NCBI GenBank assembly: GCA_038501785.1
Contig: JBAMJR010000089.1
Coordinates: 7,717,501 to 7,781,500 of the forward strand
DNA: 64,000 bases
Direction of reading: 5' to 3'
Source of the DNA: Myoxocephalus aenaeus
Lineage: Eukaryota > Chordata > Actinopteri > Perciformes > Cottidae
Shown here: one piece after another, positions 12,001 to 21,635 of the stretch
Position numbering within the stretch: position 1 is the stretch's first letter
How the letters are laid out: each line of letters opens with the position of its first letter
Translations under genes and position numbers: made by a program
The notes under the pieces: model-generated
Databases searched by the model: none
Told to the model about the DNA's origin: nothing
The model's input: the letters and a program-made list of their open reading frames with translations, nothing else

Positions 12001-13852
12001 GTTCAGATAGAATCAATATCTCCCACTTCTAAAAAATATTTAGGAAAAGTGTCAGAATGTGCTGTTTAGAGAGACATCCTTTCAGGACCGTAGTTGAATG
12101 TGTTTTGAATATAATGTGTAAGTAATTGGATAAACTGATTGGACTTCCTCTTTGCCCCTGCAGGTGTGGGACATCAGGTCAAAAGCTAACGTGCACACAC
12201 TCACCGGCCACACCAACACCGTGGCCACAGTGAGATGTCAGGCGGCAGAGCCACAAATCATCACTGGTAAAATCAACACCTCACAAATTGTTCTGTGACA
12301 TCATGAAAGTTAGAGCTGGTTGGTTGACCTTCTAGCTACTAATCTGACAACTGATTGACTTCTCGCAGGCAGCCACGACTCCACCATCCGACTGTGGGAT
12401 TTGATCGCTGGGAAAACCCGAGCAACTCTGACGAACCACAAGAAGTCTGTCCGGACCCTGGCGATGCACCCCAGACAGTAAGTTCATACAACCCTGAAAT
12501 GTAGTGTGTGTGATTTAGCACGGACTGTGGTTCGAGACCAGACCAAGACCAGGTCCAGAGTAAATGGAGTCCTTTCCAAGACCATCGCAGGCAATGGTGT
12601 CTTTCCAATGCTGATCCTCTGCTCTCCTGCGTAACCGTGCGCATACAGCTTAGATTAAAGATGATTTTGGTTAATGCAAGCAAATGTAGCAAGTTAAAAG
12701 CAGGTTACAGGCCCATAAAACATCCATTGTGTTAACCGGCCATCAGCGAGACTTGAAAGAATGTGTTGGAACTCAAAATGAGACCAGGCTCGAGGACTAC
12801 AGCCCTGTTAGTTAGTATTGTGTAGTCCTGAAACAATAGGTTGATTATAGTCAACAGTTGAATATCTGATTAACTGTTATTCAACCTTGGTTTTCATTTT
12901 TTTAGGATGTGTTGCTTTTCTCAGTTTTGTATCTTTTAAATGTAATGCGTTTGGGACTTTCTTACCAACAAAATAAGCAATTTGAAGAACTTGTTTTGGG
13001 CTCTGTAGACTTATAAACCTAATCCTAAAAGAAATCAATAATACAAAAAATTGTAGTTGAGTTAATAAGAACAGCAAGTTGTTGTTTTCCCTTTTGGCTT
13101 TATGAAACACCAATTATACCGTCATGAAACGAATGAAGCGTTTATAAAGTGCTTGACGTGCCGTCATCCTGTTCCCTGTCTCAGATACACGTTTGCCTCC
13201 GGTTCAGCGGACAACATCAAGCAGTGGATGTTCCCCGATGGCAGCTTCATCCAGAACCTGTCGGGCCACAACGCCATCATCAACACGCTCGCCGTTAACT
13301 CTGATGGCGTCTTGGTGTCTGGAGGTATTCAGAACTACACGGTCACTTGTTTTGTCTTATAAAAAAATCGTGAACTTCTAATGCGTAATAATGGATTTTT
13401 TTTTTTTTGATTTTTATTTGGGTGAATGTTACAGGTAGCAGGTGATTACAGTTTTGGATTAGAAAGACATGATGATGATTCACTCTTCTGTTCTCTCTGT
13501 AGCCGACAATGGAACCATCCACATGTGGGATTGGAGGACGGGCTACAACTTCCAGCGGATTCATGCCGCTGTGCAGCCCGGCTCTCTGGACAGCGAGTCG
13601 GGCATCTTCGCCTGCAAGTTCGACAACTCTGAGAGCAGACTGATCACCGCCGAGGCCGACAAGACCATCAAAGTGTACAAGGAGGACGACACCGCTGTAA
13701 GTTGTACCCTGATATTCAACGTTTTAGATTTTAGTGTTGGCTCGCGGGCAGCAGGTGGATCATTTGAAAACTCTTGTTTCCCTTTTTTGCAGACGGAAGA
13801 AAGCCATCCAGTCAACTGGAAACCAGAAATCCTCAAGAGAAAACGATTCTAA
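9031..13852 (+). CDS. plrg1: Pleiotropic regulator 1 (PRP19-complex WD40 protein), complete, fifteen exons
   Basis: Coding exons: 9031-9039, 9268-9374, 10076-10209, 10407-10460, 10577-10670, 10804-10894, 11001-11099, 11210-11302, 11567-11716, 11827-11928, 12164-12266, 12369-12477, 13185-13324, 13503-13696, 13793-13852; 512 aa against 514 in human. Exon 1 codes only for Met-Ala-Glu. The product is a nuclear core subunit of the PRP19/CDC5L complex, which is needed to activate the spliceosome. The N-terminal half is variable ([20 protein letters not shown] at the start, APTMPKPQWHPPWKL before the propeller). From about residue 197 there are seven WD40 repeats (GHLGWV, TGSADRTIKIWDL, TGHISTVRGV, SGHNAIINTL, ADNGTIHMWDWRTGYNF), ending in WKPEILKRKRF like the human protein. 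All introns are GT-AG and the frame is unbroken. Confidence 0.97.
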
Positions 13853-14070
13853 CCGTTTTTCCACTTGCTCCTCTTGTCACCGTAACATTGTTAATTTTTA
13901 TTTCTACCAAACCTCCTGATGTAGATACGCCCATCAAGCTTTGCTCACTACTGCGTTTTTTTTTTTTTTTCATAACATCGAACGCGACCACATAGTCCCG
14001 TTTTTATTCCAAAAGCCATTTGCAGTCTTCATCGTACGACGTTAGTCCAATAAAGTCGCCCTTTTGAACG
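13853..14070 (+). other. plrg1 3'UTR, convergent with the TIR gene
   Basis: The first plus-strand AATAAA after the plrg1 stop is at 14049-14054, inside the last coding exon of the minus-strand gene. In the other direction, the minus-strand AATAAA at 14003-14008 overlaps that gene's own TAA stop, and a second lies at 13897-13902. The two 3' ends therefore probably overlap tail to tail. Confidence 0.45.
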
Positions 14071-16287
14071 GCGAGGAACCTCCCGGAGTGTTTGTTCTTG
14101 ATGATGACGGCTCTCTGGTGGCTCTGGTCCGTCTGATCCGCCAACATCAGCCACTCTTCAGTCGCAGACGGACTGACCTCCGAGTGGACCCGATTCCTGC
14201 TGGCGTCAAACCCTGCAGAAAGACATGTGGTGTATTTCATAATTAAAGAAAACAAAATAAAAAAATTAGGATTGACTCAGTTTTACAGACGCTGAAACAA
14301 ACTGTGCCCTTTTTTTTTTTTTTTTTTGGTTTTCAATATGAAGTTTATTTTTGCTCTGTTTTATTAAAAACATTTTTCACACACGTTGCTGTTTTTGTTG
14401 TTGTTGTTCAGGAAAGACAAGTTTGCGCACTCACCCAGGTATCTGTTGGTGACCACGCTCCTGTAGTACTTGCAGCCGTTAGCCTTAATCTCCACCCAGC
14501 AACAATAATCTCCACACGTGTCGCTGAGCCCCACTGAGTTTCTGCTGCCACCAGGTGGGTGGATTACCTGCTCATCACGCTCACCTGCCAAGTACACGGC
14601 ACGAGAGAAGGCTTACGTTTCAAAGTGCGAGGCTTAGTGCTATTAGATTAGAAAAGACCAACCCAAATTACAAGAAATACACTTTGTGCTATCCGGCCCA
14701 CGCCGTGGCACCGACCTGACTTTTCATCAGACGTGATAACGATACACACACACACCTGGGCTCTGTGTTTTAATTATTGAGCGCTACGCTTTACTCCATG
14801 CAAGAGACTAGGATCATTTGTTTTGTGTAAATCAACATCAGGCTTGACTGAAAACACAGTTTTTCAAACTAAATTGAACAAATACATACATAGTTATATA
14901 TTATAGTGAATTGTAATTGACTGAGATAATGATATCTGATACCCGATCCAGCTGTTTGAGTCGGCATCGCACAGATATCGGCATCGATGCATCTTTAGAT
15001 ATGTCAGCAGCATTTTCACCACGTCCACCCGTAACCCTGCATCTTTCACCCACATCAATGTTTACTGTTGTTGAAGCTACTTTCTACCAAACAGAGACAG
15101 TGTGAAAGCATTAGTGTGGCAAAACCCTTCAGAGCTGTCAGTCGAACTGTTTATTTAAGTTTAGTTTAACGTGGCCGGAGGGATTGTGTTTTTTTTTTTT
15201 TAGGTTGTCTGTCTCATTGTCAAGAACGTGAAGGAGTACTTTGACGGAATTTCTTCAAATTTGGCACCAACGTCCACTTGGACCAAAGGATGAACTGAGT
15301 AGAATCTGGTAGGCAAAGGTCAATGGCAAAGGTCAATGACCTCACAAAGAACCTTTTTGGACGTAACTCAAGAATTGATGTGCTAATTATGACAATTTCA
15401 CACACTTGTTGAACAGGAGAAAAATGATAGAAGTGATGACATTTGGAGAGACGTGGCTGTAAACTGCAACCTGACTGGTTGGCGGAGGCATACGACCACG
15501 AGGCGGTGACTCTAGCTCGTTTGGCGTTCACCTGACTCGTGGATGTAGAGCTGTGACACAGCATGGCGAAACCCTCGGCCCGGTTTCTTCTTCAGGCGAG
15601 GTTTGGATGCTTCTGGCTGGTCCACCACCTCTCTCTGAGGTTCTTCAACTGCCAGGAGGTGACCGGCGTTAAACATGATCTCCTCCTCCAGAGACCTGAG
15701 GCACATCTCAAAGTGCTCCTCGCCCTTCTCTGCATTTCTAAAAGGACACCGCTGACAGTAAGATGTGAAATATCTTTGCGGCAACATCAGTTTTCATCCA
15801 TTTTAACCTTTCGTGACAGGATGAAGTGTCACCTGTCCTTTTATTTTATTTTAAAGGCCTCCTCACCTGAAGTCCACCCACAGCAGCCCTGCAGTGATCA
15901 GCCCCAGCCACTCGCTGGCCTCCCAGTTGTTGGTCAGCATGATGGGCACCATGATGACCTCCCTGGTGTCCGCATAGTTGAGCTCTTTCTTACAGCTGCG
16001 GGACGCCTGGTAAGCCGGAGTCATGACCGGACAAATCACCACGGCCTCCTCCACCCCTGCAGCCATCCTGAAAACACACACCCATGTTGCTCAAAGTGGT
16101 CTAACTTATCTCACTGACACATTGATCCCATCGGTGGTTACGATACTCACGCGTCGTTTATGTTCCCCGTCACCCCTCCTTCGATATCCATCCACACTGA
16201 CAGGCCATCCTCTTTGAGGCGGGTGTATATGTTTTTCACCAGAGCCTGGTCGTCCCACTGGTAGGAGAGCATAATGTGAGACGGCAT
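14004..16287 (-). CDS. TIR-domain protein with C-terminal beta-trefoil-like region, five exons
   Basis: Coding exons in transcript order: 16287-16151, 16067-15867, 15737-15532, 14584-14435, 14212-14004; 300 aa, all GT-AG, phases consistent. I recognise the domain but not a named gene. Residues 1 to about 135 form a cytosolic TIR fold: strand A with box-1-like HIMLSYQWDD, GLSVWMDIEGG, AVVICPVMTPAYQ, then SRSCKKELNYAD and EVIMVPIML. Cys71-x-x-Glu74 lies where plant, SARM1 and bacterial TIRs carry the NAD-cleaving glutamate. A basic stretch (RLKKKPGRGFRH) follows. Residues about 200-300 hold repeats ending CCWVEI, EEWLML and CKWLLE, with HSGRFLAVQKGDFIGL, as in fascin/FGF-type beta-trefoils. There is no signal peptide or membrane span. 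The start was chosen at MPSHIM because upstream in-frame codons lack an ATG and an A lies at -3. Untranslated 5' exons are possible. Confidence 0.78.
15195..15522. repeat. Dispersed fish repeat in intron 3 of the TIR gene
   Basis: Phrases such as AAAGGTCAATGACCTCAC, AACTCAAGAATTGATGTGCT, AATTATGACAATTTCACACA and the terminal GGCGGAGGCATACGACCACG match, from memory, an abundant non-autonomous teleost element. One end stops about 10 bases from the exon 3 splice donor (15526-15531). Confidence 0.55.
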
Positions 16288-16500
16288 TTTTCCCTCTTTT
16301 TCAAGCAATCCCGTCTGAGGCTCCTGTGGTGGAGTTGTGTGGCGTTGCTGGACCAACTGAGACAAAGAGGGGCGCGTAGCTATGCTGCTTGTTTACTCAG
16401 GTACGCCGCTCAGGTTACCTGTTGCTCGGTAACAGGGCTGGCAAACACCGATGGGAGGCTGCATGATGGCGACTATAAGCCCCGCAGGACCAGTGAGGGC
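16288..16500 (-). promoter_or_regulatory. 5' region of the TIR gene
   Basis: The minus strand upstream of the ATG at 16287 is open for at least 26 codons without another ATG, ending at TTGTCTCAG (near 16365), which could be a 3' splice site of a leader exon. No TATA box is evident. The start of transcription cannot be placed. Confidence 0.3.
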
Positions 16501-16829
16501 TGAGCAATAATAATCAAGGTTTTACATGTAAAACGGAAGGACTCATATTGTTTTGTATCCGTTACTCTTTCAGTGTTTTTTCTCCAGGATATTTTTGGAA
16601 TAATTGAGAAAAACCTTTTGACACTTTACCTGAACCTTTTCCTTGTTCTTTGATATTTTGAGCTTGATACATGAGAAACAAATAGTGTATTTGTCATGCA
16701 GTTAATGTGTTTAAAATAGATTTAAAAATAAAAGAATGATTTAGAATGATTTGAAATGTAAAAAAAAAAATACTGTCTATGAATTTCAAAGTAAAAATAA
16801 ATCATAATGTGTTTTCTTCCCGCTGCTGT

Positions 16830-17165
16830 CAGGCTGCACAATACGCTGAGCTCTCAGTAGACCACAAACACTCAAACACTTTGACACTTTGATCACTTTG
16901 AACACTTTTGAACTTGGACACTTCTGAACACTTTAACCATTAACCTGGTGCAATATCCAACACGTGCAATACGTTTAAGTACATTTAGATACTTTTTTTT
17001 ATTCAGTCTGTATATTTAGTATTCTTCTTTACTGTTTTTTTATTGTTTTCAATTACTTTTTATTTATATTACTTGATTTTTTATCTTTTATTCACAGCAA
17101 TGCTTCTGTAATCCTGTAATTTCCCCACTGCGGGACTAATAAAGGATTATCTTATCTTATCTTAT
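16830..17165 (+). repeat. Non-LTR retroposon 3' end with (CTTAT)n tail
   Basis: A region with CACTTTGA/GAACACTTT repeats, then TTCCCCACTGCGGGACTAAT and AAAGG, ends in (CTTAT)n. The last 45 or so bases are nearly identical to 41078-41150 in a dchs2 intron. This is the usual 3' end of an L2-type fish LINE; no reverse transcriptase is present. Confidence 0.6.
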
Positions 17166-17249
17166 ACATTCATCATCATTATTACCTGTATTATTATGCA
17201 GATGTTTGAAAAGGTGAAATATGTCAACACCTGTATATGTGTGCACTTA

Positions 17250-18470
17250 CACTCACCTAAAGGATTATTAGGAACACCTGTTCAATTTCTCATTAATGCA
17301 ATTATCTAATCAACCAATCACATGGCAGTTGCTTCAATGCATTTAGGGGTGTGGTCCTGGTCAAGACAATCTCCTGAACTCCAAACTGAATGTCAGAATG
17401 GGAAAGAAAGGTGATTTAAGCAATTTTGAGCGTGGCATGGTTGTTGGTGCCAGACTGGCCAGTCTGAGTATTTCACAATCTGCTCAGTTACTGGGATTTT
17501 CACGCACAACCATTTCTAGGGTTTACAAAGAATAATGGTGTGAAAAGGGAAAAACATCCAGTATGCGGCAGTCCTGTGGGCGAGAATGCCTTGTTGATGC
17601 TAGAGGTCAGAGGAGAATGGGTCGACTGATTCAAGCTGATAGAAGAGCAACTTTGACTGAAATAACCACTCGTTACAACCGAGGTATGCAGCAAAGCATT
17701 TGTGAAGCCACAACACGCACAACCTTGAGGCGGATGGGCTACAACAGCAGAAGACCCCACCGGGTACCACTCATCTCCACTACAAATAGGAAAAAGAGGC
17801 TACAATTTGCAAGAGCTCACCAAAATTGGACAGTTGAAGACTGGAAAAATGTTGCCTGGTCTGATGAGTCTCGATTTCTGTTGAGACATTCAGATGGTAG
17901 AGTCAGAATTTGGCGTAAACAGAATGAGAACATGGATCCATCATGCCTTGTTACCACTGTGCAGGCTGCTGGTGGTGGTGTAATGGTGTGGGGGATGTTT
18001 TCTTGGCACACTTTAGGCCCCTTAGTGCCAATTGGGCATCGTTTAAATGCCACGGCCTACCTGAGCATTGTTTCTGACCATGTCCATCCCTTTATGGCCA
18101 CCATGTACCCATCCTCTGATGGCTACTTCCAGCAGGATAATGCACCATGTCACAAAGCTCGAATCATTTCAAATTGGTTTCTTGAACATGACAATGAGTT
18201 CACTGTACTAAAATGGCCCCCACAGTCACCAGATCTCAACCCAATAGAGCTTTGGGATGTGGTGGAACGGGAGCTTCGTGCCCTGGATGTGCATCCCACA
18301 AATCTCCATCAACTGCAAGATGCTATCCTATCAATATGGGCCAACATTTCTAAAGAATGCTTTCAGCACCTTGTTGAATCAATGCCACGTAGAATTAAGG
18401 CAGTTCTGAAGGCGAAAGGGGGTCAAACACAGTATTAGTATGGTGTTCCTAATAATCCTTTAGGTGAGTG
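17250..18470 (+). mobile_element. Tc1/mariner-family DNA transposon, 1221 bp, intact ends
   Basis: Perfect 29-bp terminal inverted repeats (17250-17278 and 18442-18470, outer end CACTCACCTAAAGG) are flanked by TA on both sides (17248-17249 and 18471-18472), the Tc1/mariner target duplication. One transposase frame lies inside. The perfect ends suggest a fairly recent insertion, into the interval between the TIR gene and dchs2. The transposase frame carries a stop codon, so the copy is non-autonomous. Confidence 0.95.
17398..18438 (+). pseudogene. Tc1-type transposase with premature stop
   Basis: ATG at 17398 opens an N-terminal helix-turn-helix (GKKGDLSNFERGMVVGAR, SISQSAQLLGFSRTTISRVY). An in-frame TAA at 17533-17535 interrupts it between KE and WCEKG of the usual linker, apparently an extra codon. 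After it the same frame runs to 18438: a second DNA-binding helix region (GRLIQADRRATLTEITTRY, RTTLRRMGYNSRRPHR), then the DD34E catalytic domain with WSDESRF, FQQDNAPCH and SPDLNPIELWDVV. Next to the last catalytic Glu one residue (usually His in NPIEHLW) seems to be missing. The remaining frame from the Met at 17563 would give 291 aa lacking the first DNA-binding helices, so it is very probably inactive. Confidence 0.9.
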
Positions 18471-18619
18471 TATATGACTATGAGATAAAGGGCTGCTCGT
18501 TTGAACACCTGCAGTCGAAGTTGCAAACTGTGTGAGAACTCTCCTTCTGTAACTTCATCAAACACATTTTTTATTTTCATTTTTTTTCACAGGTTTACAA
18601 AGACAACCACGGATTTTGA

Positions 18620-18659
18620 AATAATTTCCAAGCATCCTTTCAGATGCTTGGAAATTATT
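18620..18659. repeat. Perfect 17-bp hairpin, 6-nt loop
   Basis: The arm 18620-18636 (AATAATTTCCAAGCATC) is the exact reverse complement of 18643-18659, with loop CTTTCA. It lies 150 bases after the Tc1 element. Function unknown; it may be the remnant of a palindromic element. Confidence 0.9.
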
Positions 18660-18769
18660 ATTTAGAATACACACTTTTGAGCCAAAGCGTGCAAAAGGCC
18701 ACACAAACTCTCCACATTTTTTATTTTAGACTTTATTATTGTGAATCAAAGTCCATATAGTGTCCATAC

Positions 18770-19075
18770 AGTCATTTCAGATTCAGTTTATTTTGTATAG
18801 CCCAAAATCTCATATACAAATTTGCCTTGGAGGGCTTTACAATCTGTACACATAACCCTGTCCCGGGACCTCACATCGGATCAGGACAAACTAAATAAAT
18901 AAAGATAGTAAAAACCATTTCACAGGGAAAAAGGGGAAGACACCTAATGGAGAGCAACAGAGGAGGATCCCTCTCCCCGGATACAGATATCTTTGTAGTT
19001 TTGTGTCTCTTTGTGGTTGTTTAAACTTTCTATGCTCGAAGTCTCTTCCTGGTTGGTGAATGTCTCTTTAAGTTG
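18770..19075. repeat. Dispersed fish repeats upstream of dchs2
   Basis: Part 1 (about 18774-18981) has phrases CAGTTTATTTTGTATAGCCC, GGAGGGCTTTACAATCTG and AGAGGAGGATCCCTCTCCC that I recall from a common teleost retroposon. Part 2 (about 18985-19070) is the reverse complement of the ACAAAGAGACACAAAA family at 690-1060. Between 19076 and 19500 nothing is recognised. Confidence 0.5.
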
Positions 19076-19499
19076 GCCCAACAGTTTGTCCCCTGAGCTT
19101 TTCAGTCAAATCCATGATTTGAGTCCATAATTGAACTACATTTAACAACAAATAGTGCTCGTTTGTCTGCTTGGGGTTGTGTTGCATCAACAACTTCCAC
19201 TGTGCAGTGTCTGCAGTTGTCGTTTTTTACCAGAAGAGGGTGCCACGCCGATACAAAATGGACTTTTGCCAAAAGTGAACCTCGTTAAACTATTTATTTA
19301 TTTAATTTATTCAAATAACTTCACCAAAATCAGGCGGGCTGGATCATAGGTTTCAGTATATAGCTCGATTTATCTCTCTCAGCAGCTCACTCTGCATGAG
19401 CTCCATCTTGATTTCCTCCACTTCCATGCACACCTGAGGATCTCCAACAGGTCAACCTCTCGAGCTACTATGGCACCTTTCAGCACGCGGCACTGGAGC

Positions 19500-19904
19500 T
19501 AATCCCTCAGGCTCATTAAATCTTAAACAATCAGGGCCACAGATGGAGCCGATCAGCGCGGGGACGTACCGCCTGCAGGAGGAGGTGTGTTCAGTGCGCA
19601 CAGCCGGTGCTCTGTGGCCACTCCGTGCCACGATGTGTGAAGAAGCATCCCTGGGGATTTGCGCTGCTGGATGCGTGGATATCTAGCCTCCAAAAATCAC
19701 GCAAATAAACTGCAGGAATATTGTGATGGAGAATGACTGCTGGCTGTTTCCCCGCGCGCAAAAATGCACGGTGCGTTTACCTGTTTTTGTTTGGAGAAGT
19801 GCTCTGGAATGTGATTGAGGAGCCTGACGTTGACACGGAAATAATGTAGCTCAACTTCGACTCACAAACTAAGAGGTCAACGCCGCGTGTGGAAAAGGAA
19901 CAAT
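19500..19904 (+). promoter_or_regulatory. Candidate 5'UTR and promoter region of dchs2
   Basis: GC content and CpG count rise over 19540-19800 (for example GATCAGCGCGGGGACGTACC) compared with the AT-rich DNA before it, as expected at a CpG-type promoter. No TATA box is convincing. The ATG at 19905 sits in CAATATGGG. Confidence 0.35.
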
Positions 19905-21635
19905 ATGGGTCGCCAAAGTGCCGCAACGTGGCTCCTTCGGACGCTCTTGCTGTCGCAGCTTTGCGCGCAAGCGCTCGGACAGGTGTTCAACCTGACGCTA
20001 TCTGTCAAAGAGGGTCTGCCCGCTAAAACCATCGTCGGAGACCTGGGAGCGGGTTTAAGCAGGCCAAGCACCGGATTCTTTATCTCGGAGAGCAGAGACT
20101 CTTACGTGTTCAGAGACTTGGAAATAGACGCAGACACGGGGATCATCTCCACCGCGGTGGTTCTGGACAGAGAGAGCAGAGATAAATACGAGTTTGTGGC
20201 AGCTACTCTGACAGGGGAGATGATACGAGTGAAACTAGAGGTGAAGGATGTGAACGACCATTCCCCCGTGTTCCCCTCGGAGGAGGTTGACTTGGAAATC
20301 TCCGAACTGAGCCCCTCTGGGAGTCGATTCCAGCTCGAGGGCGCTAAAGATGAGGATGAGGGTGAGTTCGGTACCCAGGGGTACAGGATCACGGAGAGTG
20401 AGATGGGGGAGTTATTCCACCTGGAGTATCGCAGTGGATCTGAGGACCAACGGAGCCTGGATCTCATCCTCGCAAACAGACTGGACAGAGAAACGCAGGA
20501 CTTCTACTCCCTCGCCATTGAGGCCTTCGACGGAGGCGTCCCAGCCAGGACGGGGACCCTTCGGGTGAACGTCCGCGTCCTGGATGAGAACGACAACCCC
20601 CCCGCCTTCAACCAGACTGAGTACCACGCCTCGCTGTCCGAGGATGCTCCGGCGATGTCCGCCGTGTGCCGGGTCCACGCCACCGACCTCGACCTGGGCG
20701 ACAACGGCCGGATCGCCTACGAGATCAACAGGCGGCAGAGCGACCCAAACGAGGTCTTCTCCATCGACGCCACCAGCGGGGTGGTGTACCTCAACAAGCC
20801 GCTCGACTACGAGACTCAGGCTTTTCACGAGCTGATCGTCAGCGCCAGAGACAACGGGGCTCAGCCGGAGTACAGCAGCGCGTTCGTGGGCGTGAAGGTG
20901 CTCAACATCAACGACAACAGCCCCACCATCAGCGTGCTGTTCCTGAGCGAGACGGGCGACGCGGTGGTGTCCGAGGCCGCGGCGGTCGGGGACTACGTTG
21001 CCCGGATTTCGGTGTCGGACCCCGATTTTAAGGAGCAGAGGGTCACCGTCACGCTCGAGGAGGACGACGGGAAGTTCACTCTGACGCAAACGGATGATTT
21101 CCTGTACGCGTTGTGTGTCAACGCAGAGCTAGACAGGGAAGAGCAGGATCTGTATGAGTTGAAGGTGCAAGCATCAGATTTCGGGAGCCCACCCTTGTAC
21201 AGTGAGATGCTGCTCCTCCTGAGGGTCACCGACACCAATGATTGCCCCCCGGCGTTCGAGAAGGACGCGTACATCATCAGTGTGTCCGAGGACGCCCCTC
21301 AGGGGAGTTCCCTCATCCAGATGCGGACCCGAGACGACGATGAGGGAGTCAACTCGGATGTCAGGTACTCCATCCCCAAGTCCGGCCGGGACAGCCTGGT
21401 CAGCATCGACCCGGAGTCGGGCCTGGTCACCACAGCTGCAGCGCTGGACAGAGAGACGCAGGCGGAGGTTTGGTTCCTGGTGGTGGCGGCCGATGGAGGG
21501 GAACCGGCTCTGTCATCCACGGCCACGGTCACCGTGCTGGTGGAGGACGTCAACGACAACGAGCCTGTGTTCCAGCAGCAGCTGTACAACGTGTCCATAC
21601 CCGAGCACAGTGACGTCGGGAGCTGCTTTTTACAA
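19905..21635 (+). other. dchs2: dchs2 exon 1: signal peptide and cadherin repeats 1-5
   Basis: A single 577-codon exon encodes the secretion signal and the first five repeats, plus the start of the sixth (linkers VNDHSPVF, ENDNPPAF, INDNSPTI, TNDCPPAF, VNDNEPVF). These N-terminal repeats form the expected adhesive tip for trans binding to a Fat cadherin. The donor GTATGT is at 21636. The next exon is 2 kb away at 23679. Confidence 0.93.

Noticed and set aside
14535..14560. CCACCAGGTGG CTCF-like word
   Set aside because: It lies inside a coding exon of the TIR gene and breaks the consensus at the key C, so coding constraint explains it.
20412..21089. 225-codon minus-strand frame opposite dchs2 exon 1
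   Set aside because: It is the antisense shadow of a GC-rich cadherin exon; it encodes no recognisable family and has no splice context.
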